A stretch of DNA of 64,000 nt from Hyphomicrobiales bacterium (GCA_900465665.1 UBJO01000010.1:1550-65549); one strand, 5' to 3'. Positions 26,625 to 35,466 are shown, numbered from the stretch's first letter. Notes: a model not told the origin generated them from the letters alone. A program made the numbers and translations.

Positions 26625-27536
26625 TTAGCGGCGCAGCAAGGCCATCCGCTCTTCGTCCTCGTCGCGCTGGCGTCCGCCGATTGCGGCGGCGACACTGGCG
26701 ATGAAGGCGCCGACGAACAGCGACAGCGCGCCGAACAGGGCAACCGCCGAAGCCGTCTTTCGGGCATTATCCGCAGCCTCCTTGGCAGCAAGCTTGGCGT
26801 CGTCGATCCGCTTCATGACGGCATCGACCCGTGCCTTGGCATCGGTCGCGGAAAGGCCGGTGCGGGCAGCAACCACCTGCTCGACAAAGGCCTGATCATC
26901 GGCCGAAAGCTTGCCGTCGACAATGCCGTTCACCAGCACGCGCGTCACCTGGGCATTGACCGCCTCATCACTCTGGTTGCCCGCTGCCGGCGCCGTATTG
27001 GTGGGGCGCAGCAAGGCGTCGGTGAAATAGGCCGGCGAGAAGCCGCTCGTGCCATCGCTGGCGCTGACAGCTGCCCCGGCACCTGCGGCGCCGACTGCTC
27101 CCACCGCTGTTGCGGTGGCCTGCGTACCGGTGCTGATCACCGACGACAGTGCCGATCCCAGCAATCCGGCAACGACAACGGTCGCTAGCGCCCAGGAGAG
27201 GAAGCCATGCGCGGTGTCGCGGAAGAAGACCTCGTAGGTGTGGACGCCGACCCATTTGGTCCGCAACCGGCCGGTCAGATAACCGCCGAGTGCGGCCGAA
27301 ACCCATTGCACGACGATCAGCCAGATCGCGGCAGTCGCGCCGATCGTGGTCAGCGAGGCGTTGTCATGCGACCAGGGCGATACCATGGTCAGGCCAAGGC
27401 CGGAACCGATCAGGATGAAGATCAACGATATCGCGGTCGCGGCCAGCGTGCCGGCGATGATCGGCCCCCAGCTGACGGCGGGAGCCGATGATTCCAGTGG
27501 TGCGTCGGTCACCACGGTGGAGGAGGTAAAGGACAT
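26625..27536 (-). CDS. Conserved membrane protein (PhnA-like in some annotations)
   Basis: This 303-residue protein has about four membrane segments, two in the first 90 residues (SWGPIIAGTLAATAISLIF; IWLIVVQWVSAALGG) and one at the C terminus before GGRQRDEDEERMALLRR. Between them are an Ala/Gly-rich stretch and a long helical region with DDAKLAAKEAADNARK. Rhizobial relatives are often labelled PhnA-like, but there is no phosphonate link that I can see. It lies 10 bp after a 25-residue membrane peptide gene and behind an EcfG-type promoter, so a stress role is likely. Confidence 0.8.
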   Translation of the reverse strand: MSFTSSTVVTDAPLESSAPAVSWGPIIAGTLAATAISLIFILIGSGLGLTMVSPWSHDNASLTTIGATAAIWLIVVQWVSAALGGYLTGRLRTKWVGVHTYEVFFRDTAHGFLSWALATVVVAGLLGSALSSVISTGTQATATAVGAVGAAGAGAAVSASDGTSGFSPAYFTDALLRPTNTAPAAGNQSDEAVNAQVTRVLVNGIVDGKLSADDQAFVEQVVAARTGLSATDAKARVDAVMKRIDDAKLAAKEAADNARKTASAVALFGALSLFVGAFIASVAAAIGGRQRDEDEERMALLRR

Positions 27537-27546
27537 CGCCGACCCC

Positions 27547-27624
27547 CTAGTGCCAGAACAGCAGGATGATCAGGATCAGCGGGATCGGAACGCCCAGAAA
27601 CCACAGCAGGATACCTCTACCCAT
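27547..27624 (-). CDS. 25-residue membrane peptide, stress operon leader gene
   Basis: The reading MGRGILLWFLGVPIPLILII is followed by LLFWH and a stop. GGGAGG lies five bases before the ATG at 27624; a second ATG directly before it (27627) has poorer spacing. The peptide is a single membrane helix with a Pro kink. Similar tiny ORFs recur in Rhizobiales genomes in my memory, but I cannot name the family. It is 10 bp before the 303-residue membrane protein gene. Confidence 0.7.
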   Translation of the reverse strand: MGRGILLWFLGVPIPLILIILLFWH

Positions 27625-27692
27625 CATAACCTCCCGTCAGCACGGCTGACTTATCGTTTGCTCGAAACCGCGTCATGCGCGGGTCCTCACAA

Positions 27693-27717
27693 AACCGTCA
27701 ACGGCGCTGATTGTTCC
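27693..27717 (-). promoter_or_regulatory. EcfG-type general stress promoter (near-consensus)
   Basis: On the leftward strand GGAAC (27717-27713) is followed by 17 bases and GTT (27695-27693). The base before GTT is G rather than the C of the consensus GGAAC-N16-CGTT. It is 69 bp upstream of the 25-residue peptide gene and is the only promoter-like element seen there. Confidence 0.6.
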
Positions 27718-27781
27718 TAAGGCGATGAGAGATTTGCGGTTTCTCTTCGCGCCGGGAGGGAGGCTCGGCAGCTTCTCCGGC

Positions 27782-28147
27782 TTAGAAGTCCTGATAGTCC
27801 TTCACGTCCACCCGCGTCACGCGTCCCTCTTCGTTGAAGGTGATCGTCTCCTCGCCCTCGCGCACCAGCGGCTTGCCGGTCTTGCTGTGGGTGGCGCGCA
27901 CCGACCATACGGCGCGTCCGGCATAGGGGCTGACGCGCTCGACAAGCGTGTTGAAGGCCGTCTGGTCCGGGTAGTCGTCGAAATATTTGCGAAACGCCGT
28001 CATGATCGCGTCGCGGCCCGCAAGGCTGCCGACGCCGTTCGAGACATAGGTCGCGTCCTCGGCGAAATAGTCCTCGATCATTTGATAGTCGAGCCTGTTG
28101 ATCGCGTCGTGAAACAGGGTGATTTCCTTGACTGGATCGAATGCCAT
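27782..28147 (-). CDS. NTF2-like / SnoaL-like family protein
   Basis: This 121-residue protein has the cone-shaped NTF2 fold pattern: a helical start (ITLFHDAINRLDYQMIEDYFAEDATYV), then GSLAGRDAIMTAFRKYF and a beta-rich end (ETITFNEEGRVTRVDVKDY). Members range from isomerases to binding proteins, and no function can be assigned. It starts two bases after the stop of the HAD gene, so it is the third gene of a mutY-HAD-NTF2 run. Confidence 0.85.
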   Translation of the reverse strand: MAFDPVKEITLFHDAINRLDYQMIEDYFAEDATYVSNGVGSLAGRDAIMTAFRKYFDDYPDQTAFNTLVERVSPYAGRAVWSVRATHSKTGKPLVREGEETITFNEEGRVTRVDVKDYQDF

Positions 28148-28149
28148 GG

Positions 28150-28758
28150 TCAGACCCTCACGCCACGTTCTGCAAGATCGGCGCGTAGCTGCTCGGCGCC
28201 GGTAAAGAGCACCGCATCCCATCCCGCCTTCTTGGCGCCTTCGATGTTCGGCGCCGAATCGTCGATGAAGATCGTCGTCGCCGGATTGAGGCCGAAGCTC
28301 TCGGTGTGTGCTTCGTAGATCGCGATATCAGGCTTGATCAGGCCGATATCGCCCGAGACGGTGACGCCGCGCGGCTTGGTGAGGAAGGGGAAGCGCGCTT
28401 GAGCCTCGCGGAACGTGTCGGAGGCGAAGTTGGTCAGCATCGTCACGTCGCGGCCCTCGGCGATCAGCCCTTCCATGATCGCCACGCTATCGTCGTAGGA
28501 ATGCGATACCATCTCGTGCCAGTGCTTGCGGAAGGCGCGGATGTGTTCCTCGCGATCGGGGTGCGTCTCGATCAAAAGCGCCTCGGCATCCGCCCATGTG
28601 CGGCCGCGGTCCTGCTCGATGTTCCAGTCGTGGGTGCAGACATTGTCGAAGAACCACTGCCGCTCGGTCGCATCCGGAATGATGCGGCTGAAGGGAATGT
28701 TCGGGTCGTAGTGGATAAGAACTTTTCCGATATCGAAAACGATATGATCAATAGGCAT
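28150..28758 (-). CDS. HAD-IA family hydrolase
   Basis: This 202-residue protein carries HAD motifs I (FDIGKVLIHYD), II (LTNFAS) and III/IV (KPDIAIYE and IFIDDSAPN). Note that motif I reads DIGKV rather than the usual DxDxT/V. The second Asp, the general acid/base, is therefore replaced by Gly, as in several HAD-IA YihX-like phosphatases where a neighbour takes over. The substrate is unknown. It begins immediately after the mutY stop codon (TAAATG), indicating one transcript. Confidence 0.87.
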   Translation of the reverse strand: MPIDHIVFDIGKVLIHYDPNIPFSRIIPDATERQWFFDNVCTHDWNIEQDRGRTWADAEALLIETHPDREEHIRAFRKHWHEMVSHSYDDSVAIMEGLIAEGRDVTMLTNFASDTFREAQARFPFLTKPRGVTVSGDIGLIKPDIAIYEAHTESFGLNPATTIFIDDSAPNIEGAKKAGWDAVLFTGAEQLRADLAERGVRV

Positions 28759-29856
28759 TTATCCGTCCTTGGACTGTTGAAACGCGCGTGGAATAGCCGA
28801 TGTGATCGCTTTTTTCATGACTGTGGGCAATGCCTGGGCGTCAAGATTTGTAACCGGCTCCCACCATCCGTCATCCCCTTCGACCCTGCCGGGGATCGCC
28901 ACGCGCCAGATCGATAGCCTGAGCTCGAAATGGGTGAAGACATGGGTGACGGTGCCCGATGGCTGCCAGTCGGCCGGGAAGGGGGCGGCGTCCGCCGAGG
29001 TCTCGCCATCGATGCGCGCCGTCCAGCCGGTCGTCGGCACCTCGGTCATCCCGCCGAGCAACCCGCTCTCGATCCTGCGCCGCAACAGCACCTCGCCATC
29101 ATCAGTCACCGCCACGAAGACGGCGCCGACGCGAACGGGCTTGGCCTTCTTGGCGGCTTTGACCGGGAAATGCTCGGGATCGTGAAGCGCCAGGGCCTCG
29201 CACGATCCGTTGAAGGGACAGAGCGCGCAGGCGGGCCGCTTCGGCGTACAGATCGTGGCGCCGAGGTCCATCATCGCCTGGGCGAAATCGCCCGGCCGGT
29301 CCGCCGGCGTCAGCAGCGCCACCTTCTGCTTCATCAACGGTTTGGCAGCAGGCAGTGGCGTCGAGATCGCGTAAAGCCGCGAGATAACCCGCTCGATATT
29401 GCCGTCCATGACGGATGCCTGCCGGTTGAACGCGATCGCCGCCACCGCCGCCGCCGTATAATCGCCGATCCCCGGCAGCGCCTTCAGCCCTTCCTCGGTA
29501 TCCGGAAACACGCCGCCGTGTTCGTACGCCACCGCCTCGGCACATTTCTTCAGGTTGCGGGCCCGCGCGTAATAGCCAAGCCCCGCCCATGCCGCCATCA
29601 CGTCCTCGCTGGGTGCTGCGGCAAGATCATCAACTGTCGGCCAGCGCGCGAGGAATTTCAGGAAATAGGCTTTGACGGCAGGTACGGTGGTCTGCTGTAG
29701 CATGACCTCGGAAAGCCATACATGATAGGGATCGGCCTTGATCCCGCGGCTCGCCATCGGCGGCGAAACGCGCCAGGGCAGGTCGCGGTGATGGCGATCG
29801 TACCAGTCGAGCAGGGGCTTTGCTAAGGGCGCGGTGGTGGTCTTTAAGGTCATCAT
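28759..29856 (-). CDS. mutY: A/G-specific adenine DNA glycosylase
   Basis: The 365-residue enzyme removes adenine mispaired with 8-oxoguanine in base excision repair. It has the helix-hairpin-helix LPGIGDYTAAAVAAIAF near residues 127-143, the catalytic acid in VMDGNIERVISR, and the [4Fe-4S] cysteines in CTPKRPACALCPFNGSC. A C-terminal NUDIX-like domain that reads 8-oxoguanine (VGAVFVAVTDDGEVLLRRR) completes the family. It is divergent from the DUF721 gene and leads an operon with HAD and NTF2-like genes. Confidence 0.96.
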   Translation of the reverse strand: MMTLKTTTAPLAKPLLDWYDRHHRDLPWRVSPPMASRGIKADPYHVWLSEVMLQQTTVPAVKAYFLKFLARWPTVDDLAAAPSEDVMAAWAGLGYYARARNLKKCAEAVAYEHGGVFPDTEEGLKALPGIGDYTAAAVAAIAFNRQASVMDGNIERVISRLYAISTPLPAAKPLMKQKVALLTPADRPGDFAQAMMDLGATICTPKRPACALCPFNGSCEALALHDPEHFPVKAAKKAKPVRVGAVFVAVTDDGEVLLRRRIESGLLGGMTEVPTTGWTARIDGETSADAAPFPADWQPSGTVTHVFTHFELRLSIWRVAIPGRVEGDDGWWEPVTNLDAQALPTVMKKAITSAIPRAFQQSKDG

Positions 29857-29950
29857 TTGCCGTGCGGAGGGGAAGTGCCCTATACTTGGCGAAGCATTGC
29901 CGCCCGATCAAGGCGGCGGCGCCCGATAGCGGCGGCATCCAAAGGTTTCC

Positions 29951-30439
29951 ATGAGTTATCCACGCAAAGGTGAAAAACAGATCTCTGAACTGGCCAACGG
30001 CCTGATCGACCCCGTGCTTGCCAAGCGCGCCGGCATCAACACGGCGCTGCTCGGCTCCTGGGACGAGATCGCCGGCGAGGATTTCGCCGATTGCACCCGC
30101 CCGGAAAAGATCGCCTGGGCGCGCGGCGGCGATGACGGCAGCTTCCGCCCCGGCGTTTTGACCATCGCCTGCGAAGGCGCCCGCGCATTGTTTCTGACGC
30201 ATGCGCAGGGCGAACTCATCCAGCGCATCAACAGCTTCTTCGGCTTCTCCGCCGTCCACCAGATCCGCATCGTCCAGAAGCCGGTCTCCCAAGCCTTCAA
30301 ACGCTCCCGCACCCCGCCACCGCTGAAAGGCGAGGCGGCCCGCCGGCTGGAGGGGATGATGGAGGGCATCGACAGTGAGAAGCTGCGCGAGGCGGTGAAA
30401 AGGCTGGGTACGGCGGTGTTGGGGAAGAAGGGGCGATAG
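29951..30439 (+). CDS. DUF721 / DciA-like protein
   Basis: The 162-residue protein contains a DUF721 domain (KQISELANGLIDPVLAKRAG, then LLGSWDEIAGEDFAD and a TIACEGARALFLTHA strand), the fold of the replicative helicase operator DciA. A C-terminal helical tail follows. In bacteria lacking DnaC-type loaders, DciA assists DnaB loading, and alphaproteobacteria generally use this system. Its place next to mutY, dsbA-like and smc genes is common in Rhizobiaceae. Assignment as DciA is by domain only. Confidence 0.85.
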   Translation: MSYPRKGEKQISELANGLIDPVLAKRAGINTALLGSWDEIAGEDFADCTRPEKIAWARGGDDGSFRPGVLTIACEGARALFLTHAQGELIQRINSFFGFSAVHQIRIVQKPVSQAFKRSRTPPPLKGEAARRLEGMMEGIDSEKLREAVKRLGTAVLGKKGR

Positions 30440-30472
30440 CCGCTCGGGCGCCAGTGTGGCGAGGAGATAAGA

Positions 30473-30652
30473 ATGTCAAACAAGCGGTCAATTGGCACAA
30501 CAGGCGAGACTACGCCTCTTTCAGATGAGGTGATGCGTAGAAAAATTCGGGAAGCAATCGACGACCCGAGCCCTGATATCGATGCCGACGTTGTTTTCGA
30601 TCGCATCGAGCGTCGCCATGCTGAGCGCATGAGACGCGAAGGCAAGGACTAA
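30473..30652 (+). CDS. Orphan antitoxin-like small protein
   Basis: The frame encodes 59 residues, starting MSNKRSIGTTGETTPLSDEV and containing a helical, charged C-terminal part (DPSPDIDADVVFDRIERRHA). GAGGAGA sits well before the ATG. The pattern, with a motif of the form DDPxPxIxxDxVFxRI, is typical of small stability-determinant or RelB-like antitoxins. No toxin frame follows before dsbA. Its base composition is lower in GC than its neighbours, suggesting acquisition. Family assignment is tentative. Confidence 0.65.
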   Translation: MSNKRSIGTTGETTPLSDEVMRRKIREAIDDPSPDIDADVVFDRIERRHAERMRREGKD

Positions 30653-30817
30653 ACGCCGCCTTCCGCGCCAAATAAAATCAAGAGTTGCTTGCCACTCCGG
30701 CCCCTTCGTCCCATCAAGGTCACAATTGTTTGAAGAAACTCGTTCATGCGTGCCTTGTTAGCGGCGATCAGCCGTTATATCGCACTTCCAGCCGCTACTC
30801 TCATTTATGAGGAAATT

Positions 30818-31510
30818 ATGCAGATGTCCGAAATGCAACTGACCAAGCGCCAGCTCCTGGGCGGCGTAGCTGCCGCGACCGCCGGACTGGCGGTCTTCAG
30901 CAGCGCCAATGCGGCTGTGGAAATTCCGAAGTCCGACGGCGATGTCGATATGGAAGCTGTGCTGAAGCCGGGCGCTCTGCCGGAAATGGCACTGGGCAAG
31001 GACGACGCCAAGGTCACCATCGTCGAATACATGTCGATGACTTGCCCGCATTGCGCGCACTTCCACACCACCACCTTCGACGAGATCAAGAAGAAGTATG
31101 TCGACACCGGCAAGGCTCGCTTCATCATCCGCGAATTCCCCTTCGACCCGCGCGCTGCTGCCGCCTTCATGCTCGCCCGCTGCAACCCGTCCAAGCCCGA
31201 AGATCTGAGCACGCCGGAGCAATATTTCCCGATGGTCTCGATGCTCTTCAAGCAGCAGCAGACCTGGGCCGCCGCCGAAGATGGCCGCACCGCACTTCTC
31301 CAGATGTCCAAACTCGCTGGATTTAGTGAGGAAAGCTTCACGAAGTGCTTGACGAACCAGAAGCTGCTGGATGAAGTGAACGCGACGCGGGAACGGGGTT
31401 CCAAGGATTTCGGCGTCAACGCCACGCCGACTTTCCTCATCAACGGGAAGCGCTACTCTGGAGACATGTCGGTTGACATCATGTCGGCCCTTATTGACAG
31501 CCTGCTTTAA
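30818..31510 (+). CDS. DsbA-family periplasmic thiol:disulfide oxidoreductase
   Basis: This 230-residue exported protein has an N-terminal signal (TKRQLLGGVAAATAGLAVFS, cleavage near ANA-AVEIP) and a thioredoxin fold with the active site CPHC (MTCPHCAHFH) near residue 75. A cis-Pro loop (NATPTFLING) is seen near 205. It belongs to the DsbA/DsbG-like group that oxidises cysteines of exported proteins. The signal has a KR pair rather than RR, so Tat export is uncertain. GAGGA precedes ATG 30818; ATG 30824 is also possible. A strong terminator follows. Confidence 0.92.
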   Translation: MQMSEMQLTKRQLLGGVAAATAGLAVFSSANAAVEIPKSDGDVDMEAVLKPGALPEMALGKDDAKVTIVEYMSMTCPHCAHFHTTTFDEIKKKYVDTGKARFIIREFPFDPRAAAAFMLARCNPSKPEDLSTPEQYFPMVSMLFKQQQTWAAAEDGRTALLQMSKLAGFSEESFTKCLTNQKLLDEVNATRERGSKDFGVNATPTFLINGKRYSGDMSVDIMSALIDSLL

Positions 31511-31529
31511 GCTGAGCCGTTCCTATAAG

Positions 31530-31563
31530 ACGGGCGACGGCGGAAGCCGTGCGCCCGTTTTTT
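31530..31563 (+). terminator. Intrinsic terminator after the DsbA-like gene
   Basis: The stem ACGGGCG-ACGGC-ggaa-GCCGT-GCGCCCGT has a GGAA tetraloop and is followed by six T residues, a classical rightward terminator. It separates the DsbA-like gene from smc. Confidence 0.85.
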
Positions 31564-31586
31564 CGTTGACGCATGGTTTGCGCTTG

Positions 31587-31713
31587 CGGCCCCCTCATCC
31601 GACCCTTCGGGCCACCTTCTCCCCGTTGGGGAGAAGGGGAGGTAGAGCGAGTGGCCAACTCCGAGTCTCTTCTCCCCAGCGGGGAGAAGGTGCCGGCAGG
31701 CGGATGAGGGGGC
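31587..31713. repeat. RIME-like repeat, copy 5
   Basis: It is nearly identical to the copy at 19416-19542: GGCCCCCTCATCCGACCCTT, two CTTCTCCCC/GGGGAGAAG hairpins, a central CCGAGTCTCTTC (GANTC) and the closing GGCGGATGAGGGGGC. It sits only 22 bp before the smc start codon, so smc translation begins very close to its final stem. Confidence 0.85.
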
Positions 31714-31735
31714 TCCGCGCTCCGAGGCCCACCAC

Positions 31736-34700
31736 ATGAAGTTCAACAAGCTCCGCCTCGTCGGCTTCAAATCCTTCGTCGAACCCGCTGAATTCGTCAT
31801 CGAGCGCGGCCTGACCGGTGTCGTCGGGCCGAATGGCTGCGGCAAGTCCAATCTTGTCGAGGCCCTTCGCTGGGTGATGGGCGAGAACTCGTACAAGAAC
31901 ATGCGCGCGTCGGGCATGGACGACGTGATCTTCTCCGGTTCCGGCAATCGCCCCGCCCGCAACACCGCCGAGGTCGCACTCTATCTCGACAATGCCGACC
32001 GCACCGCACCTGCCGGCTTCAACGATAGCGACGAGATCCAGGTCACCCGCCGCATCGAGCGCGAGCAGGGCTCGGTCTACCGCATCAACGGCAAGGAAAG
32101 CCGCGCCAAGGATGTGCAGCTGCTCTTCGCCGACGCCTCCACCGGCGCCCGCTCGCCGTCGATGGTCGGGCAGGGGCGTATCGGCGAGCTGATCTCGGCC
32201 AAGCCGCAGGCCCGCCGCCAGTTGCTGGAAGAAGCCGCCGGCATTTCCGGCCTGCATTCGCGCCGCCACGAGGCCGAGCTTCGTCTGCGCGCCGCCGAAA
32301 GCAATCTCGAACGTCTCGACGACGTGACATCGCAGCTCGAAAGCCAGATCGAGAGCCTGAAGCGCCAGGCTCGCCAGGCCAATCGCTTCAAATCGCTCTC
32401 CGCCGATATCCGCGCCCGCGAGGCCATGCTCCTGCATATCCGCTGGGTGCAGGCCAAGGAGGCGGAAGCCGAGGCCGACAGCGCGCTCAACCAGGCCACC
32501 TCCATCGTCGCCGAAAAGGCGCAGATGCAGATGGAAGCCGCCAAGTCTCAAGGCATATCGAGCCTCAAGCTCCCGGAACTGCGCGAAGGCGAGGCCCGCG
32601 CCGCAGCCGCCCTGCAGCGCCTTCAGATCGCCAAGACCCAGCTGGAAGAAGACGCCAACCGCATCCTGCGCCGTCGCGACGAACTCACCCGCCGCCTGGC
32701 TCAGCTCGCCGAGGACATCAGGCGCGAGGAACGGCTCGTCGCAGACAACGCCGAAATCCTCCAACGCCTCGATGCCGAGGAAACCGAGATCAATGAGATC
32801 CTCGCCGATTCCGGCCGTTACGCGGAAGAGACCCGCGATGCCTTCGAGGAAGCCGCCGCCAAGCTTGCCGACAGCGAGCGTATCTTCGCCGGCCTGACAT
32901 CGGAACGCGCCGAGGCTGCCGCCGGACGCAACCAGCTCGAACGTGCCATCCGCGACCTCTCCGATCGCAAGATGCGCCTTGAGCGCCAGATGGACGAGGC
33001 CAATCGCGAGCTGTCCGGTATCGGCGAGCGCATCGCGACGCTGCCCGATCCCGACGAGAAGCGCATGGTAGTCGAAGCCGGCGAAAGCGCTGTCGCCAAG
33101 GCCGAAGCCGCCATCCAGGCGGTCGAGCAGGCGCTGGCCGCTGCCCGCCAGACGGAGGCGATGTCGCGTGCGCCGGTCGATCAGGCCCGCGCCCAACTGA
33201 ACGCCATCGAGACCGAGGCGCGCACCATTTCCCGCATGTTGGCATCCGGCGCCACCGCCGGCGAATTCGCGCCTGTCGCCGATGATCTCAAGGTCGATCG
33301 CGGTTTCGAGACCGCCGTGGGCGCTGCCCTTGGCGACGATCTCGAATCCCCGCTCGACCCGAAGGCACCGGCCCACTGGTCGGAAAACGGCGATGGCGCG
33401 GCCGATCCGGCGCTGCCGTCAGGCGTTACGCCGCTGATCACTCACGTTCGCGCCCCCGCCGCCCTTGCCCGCCGCCTCAAGCAGATCGGCCTCGTCCCCG
33501 ACGCCGATGCGCTTGGCCTGATGGCGAGCCTGAAGCCCGGCCAGCGCCTCGTCACCCGCGATGGCGCGGTCTACCGTTGGGATGGCCACGTCACCGGTGC
33601 CGATGCGCCGAGTGCGGCAGCACTCCGTCTGGCCCAGAAGAACCGTCTCTCCGAACTCGAGAGCGAAGCATCGATCGCCCGCGATGTGCTGACTGAAGCC
33701 GAAGAGCAGCTGGCGATCGCGGCTGAAGCCATCTCGGGTGAGGAGCATCGCCTGGCCGAGGCCCGCGATACCGCGCGCATGTCGTCACGCCAGCTGGCGG
33801 AAGCCCGCGAGGCCTTGGCGGCCGCCGAGCGCGCCTCCGGCGATCTCATCCGCCGCCGCGATGTCATTGCCGAAGCCGTCAGCCAGCTGCAGAGCCAGCT
33901 CGAAGACATCGCCATCCAGGAAGAAAACGCCCGTATTGAGCTCGACGACGCGCCGGATCTCTCCGCACTTGACGAGCGCCTGCGGCTGCAGCAGGCCGAT
34001 GTGGCGACCGATCGCGGTGCCCTTGCCGAAGCGCGTGCCCGCCACGAGAGCCTGAACCGCGAGAACGACGCCCGCCAGCGGCGCATCATCGCGATCGGCC
34101 AAGAGCGCGAGACCTGGCGCCAGCGCGCGGCAAGCGCCGAGGACCACATCGCGACGCTGCGCGACCGCGAGGAAGAGGCGCGCGAGGAAGCCGCCGATCT
34201 CGAAATGGCGCCGGACGAATTCGACGACAAGCGCCGTGGCCTGCTTAACGAGCTGCAGAAGGCTGACGACGCACGCCGCGCCGCCGCCGATCTGTTGGCA
34301 GAGGCCGAGCTGATGCAACGCGATGTCGATCACAAGGCGGCGATTGCGCTCTCCGAGCTTGCCGAAAGCCGCGAACGCCGTGGCCGCGCCGAGGAGCGTC
34401 TGGTCTCGGCCCGCGAAAAGCGCGTGGAGGGCGAGGCGCGCATCCGCGAGGCGCTGAACGTTGCCCCGCACGAAGCCTTCCGGCTTGCCGGTCTCGATGC
34501 CATGCAGGCGATACCTGACCTGCGTGAGGTCGAGCGCGAGCTTGAGCGGCTGAAGATGGAGCGCGAGCGGCTGGGCGCCGTCAACCTGCGCGCCGAGGAA
34601 GAACAGAAGGAACTGAGCGACCGGCTGGCGGCGCTGATCAAAGAGCGTGACGACGTCATCGACGCGATCCGCAAGCTGCGCGGCGCCATCCAGAGCCTGA

Positions 34701-35197
34701 ACCGCGAGGGCCGCGAACGCCTGATCGCCGCCTTCGATGTGGTCAACACCCAGTTCCAGCGCCTCTTCACCCATCTGTTCGGCGGCGGCACGGCCGAGCT
34801 GCAGCTGATCGAATCCGACGATCCGCTGGAAGCCGGCCTCGAAATCCTCGCGCGCCCGCCGGGCAAGAAGCCGCAGACGATGACGCTGCTCTCTGGCGGC
34901 GAGCAGGCGCTGACGGCGATGGCGCTGATCTTCGCGGTGTTCCTGACCAACCCGGCGCCGATCTGCGTGCTCGACGAAGTGGACGCGCCGCTCGACGATC
35001 ACAACGTCGAGCGCTACTGCAACCTGATGGACGAGATGGCGGCCTCCACCGAGACGCGCTTCGTCATCATCACCCACAACCCGATCACCATGGCCCGCAT
35101 GAACCGCCTCTTCGGCGTGACGATGGCGGAACAGGGCGTGTCGCAGCTGGTCTCCGTCGACCTGCAAACCGCCGAACAATTGCGCGAGATCGCCTGA
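31736..35197 (+). CDS. smc: Chromosome segregation protein SMC
   Basis: The 1153-residue ATPase condenses and segregates chromosomes with ScpA and ScpB. The N-terminal head has Walker A GPNGCGKSN (residues 31-39). Two long coiled coils flank a hinge at about 500-620, and the C-terminal head carries the LLSGGEQAL signature near 1055 and Walker B ICVLDEVDAP near 1077. The length is normal for the family. The start MKFNKLRLVGFKSFVEP is the usual one, and the repeat 22 bp upstream leaves little room for a promoter. Confidence 0.98.
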   Translation: MKFNKLRLVGFKSFVEPAEFVIERGLTGVVGPNGCGKSNLVEALRWVMGENSYKNMRASGMDDVIFSGSGNRPARNTAEVALYLDNADRTAPAGFNDSDEIQVTRRIEREQGSVYRINGKESRAKDVQLLFADASTGARSPSMVGQGRIGELISAKPQARRQLLEEAAGISGLHSRRHEAELRLRAAESNLERLDDVTSQLESQIESLKRQARQANRFKSLSADIRAREAMLLHIRWVQAKEAEAEADSALNQATSIVAEKAQMQMEAAKSQGISSLKLPELREGEARAAAALQRLQIAKTQLEEDANRILRRRDELTRRLAQLAEDIRREERLVADNAEILQRLDAEETEINEILADSGRYAEETRDAFEEAAAKLADSERIFAGLTSERAEAAAGRNQLERAIRDLSDRKMRLERQMDEANRELSGIGERIATLPDPDEKRMVVEAGESAVAKAEAAIQAVEQALAAARQTEAMSRAPVDQARAQLNAIETEARTISRMLASGATAGEFAPVADDLKVDRGFETAVGAALGDDLESPLDPKAPAHWSENGDGAADPALPSGVTPLITHVRAPAALARRLKQIGLVPDADALGLMASLKPGQRLVTRDGAVYRWDGHVTGADAPSAAALRLAQKNRLSELESEASIARDVLTEAEEQLAIAAEAISGEEHRLAEARDTARMSSRQLAEAREALAAAERASGDLIRRRDVIAEAVSQLQSQLEDIAIQEENARIELDDAPDLSALDERLRLQQADVATDRGALAEARARHESLNRENDARQRRIIAIGQERETWRQRAASAEDHIATLRDREEEAREEAADLEMAPDEFDDKRRGLLNELQKADDARRAAADLLAEAELMQRDVDHKAAIALSELAESRERRGRAEERLVSAREKRVEGEARIREALNVAPHEAFRLAGLDAMQAIPDLREVERELERLKMERERLGAVNLRAEEEQKELSDRLAALIKERDDVIDAIRKLRGAIQSLNREGRERLIAAFDVVNTQFQRLFTHLFGGGTAELQLIESDDPLEAGLEILARPPGKKPQTMTLLSGGEQALTAMALIFAVFLTNPAPICVLDEVDAPLDDHNVERYCNLMDEMAASTETRFVIITHNPITMARMNRLFGVTMAEQGVSQLVSVDLQTAEQLREIA

Positions 35198-35391
35198 GGT
35201 CAAGGCGAAACACCCAAAAAAAGTCAGCCCTGAATGGGCTTCTCACCCAATAAGGTGATGCCTTTTTACCCATCTTGCATTAGAAGAAACTGTATGTGCG
35301 GTCCGCAGGGATCGCGCCACCGGTTTTGCGTACAGATTGCCGTGCGCATGTGTTGAGGCTTCCTCCACGTTGTATCGGCATGCTGAACCCC

Positions 35392-35416
35392 CCGTCCGGT
35401 TTTCCTGGCCGGACGG
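35392..35416. other. Perfect hairpin, first of a tandem pair
   Basis: CCGTCCGG (35392-35399) and CCGGACGG (35409-35416) are exact complements around a nine-base loop. No T-run follows on either side, so it is not a simple terminator. It lies eight bases before the second hairpin. Confidence 0.6.
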
Positions 35417-35423
35417 AAATAAG

Positions 35424-35466
35424 GCTTTGCGGGACTTTGTTGCGGTCCCGCAAAGCTTTATTACTC
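35424..35466. terminator. Strong 12-bp hairpin, probable bidirectional terminator
   Basis: GCTTTGCGGGAC (35424-35435) pairs perfectly with GTCCCGCAAAGC (35445-35456). It is followed by TTTATTACTCTT rightward and by TTATTT leftward. It could end a small RNA from the preceding 150 bp or protect ppdK from smc read-through. Confidence 0.65.

Noticed and set aside
30653-30817. Toxin partner for the antitoxin-like ORF
   Set aside because: No RelE, ParE or PIN pattern appears in any frame of this spacer.
31595-33376. 593-codon leftward frame over the start of smc
   Set aside because: It is antisense to the SMC head and coiled coil and begins outside any promoter; its Gly/Leu/Ala-rich translation is a shadow.
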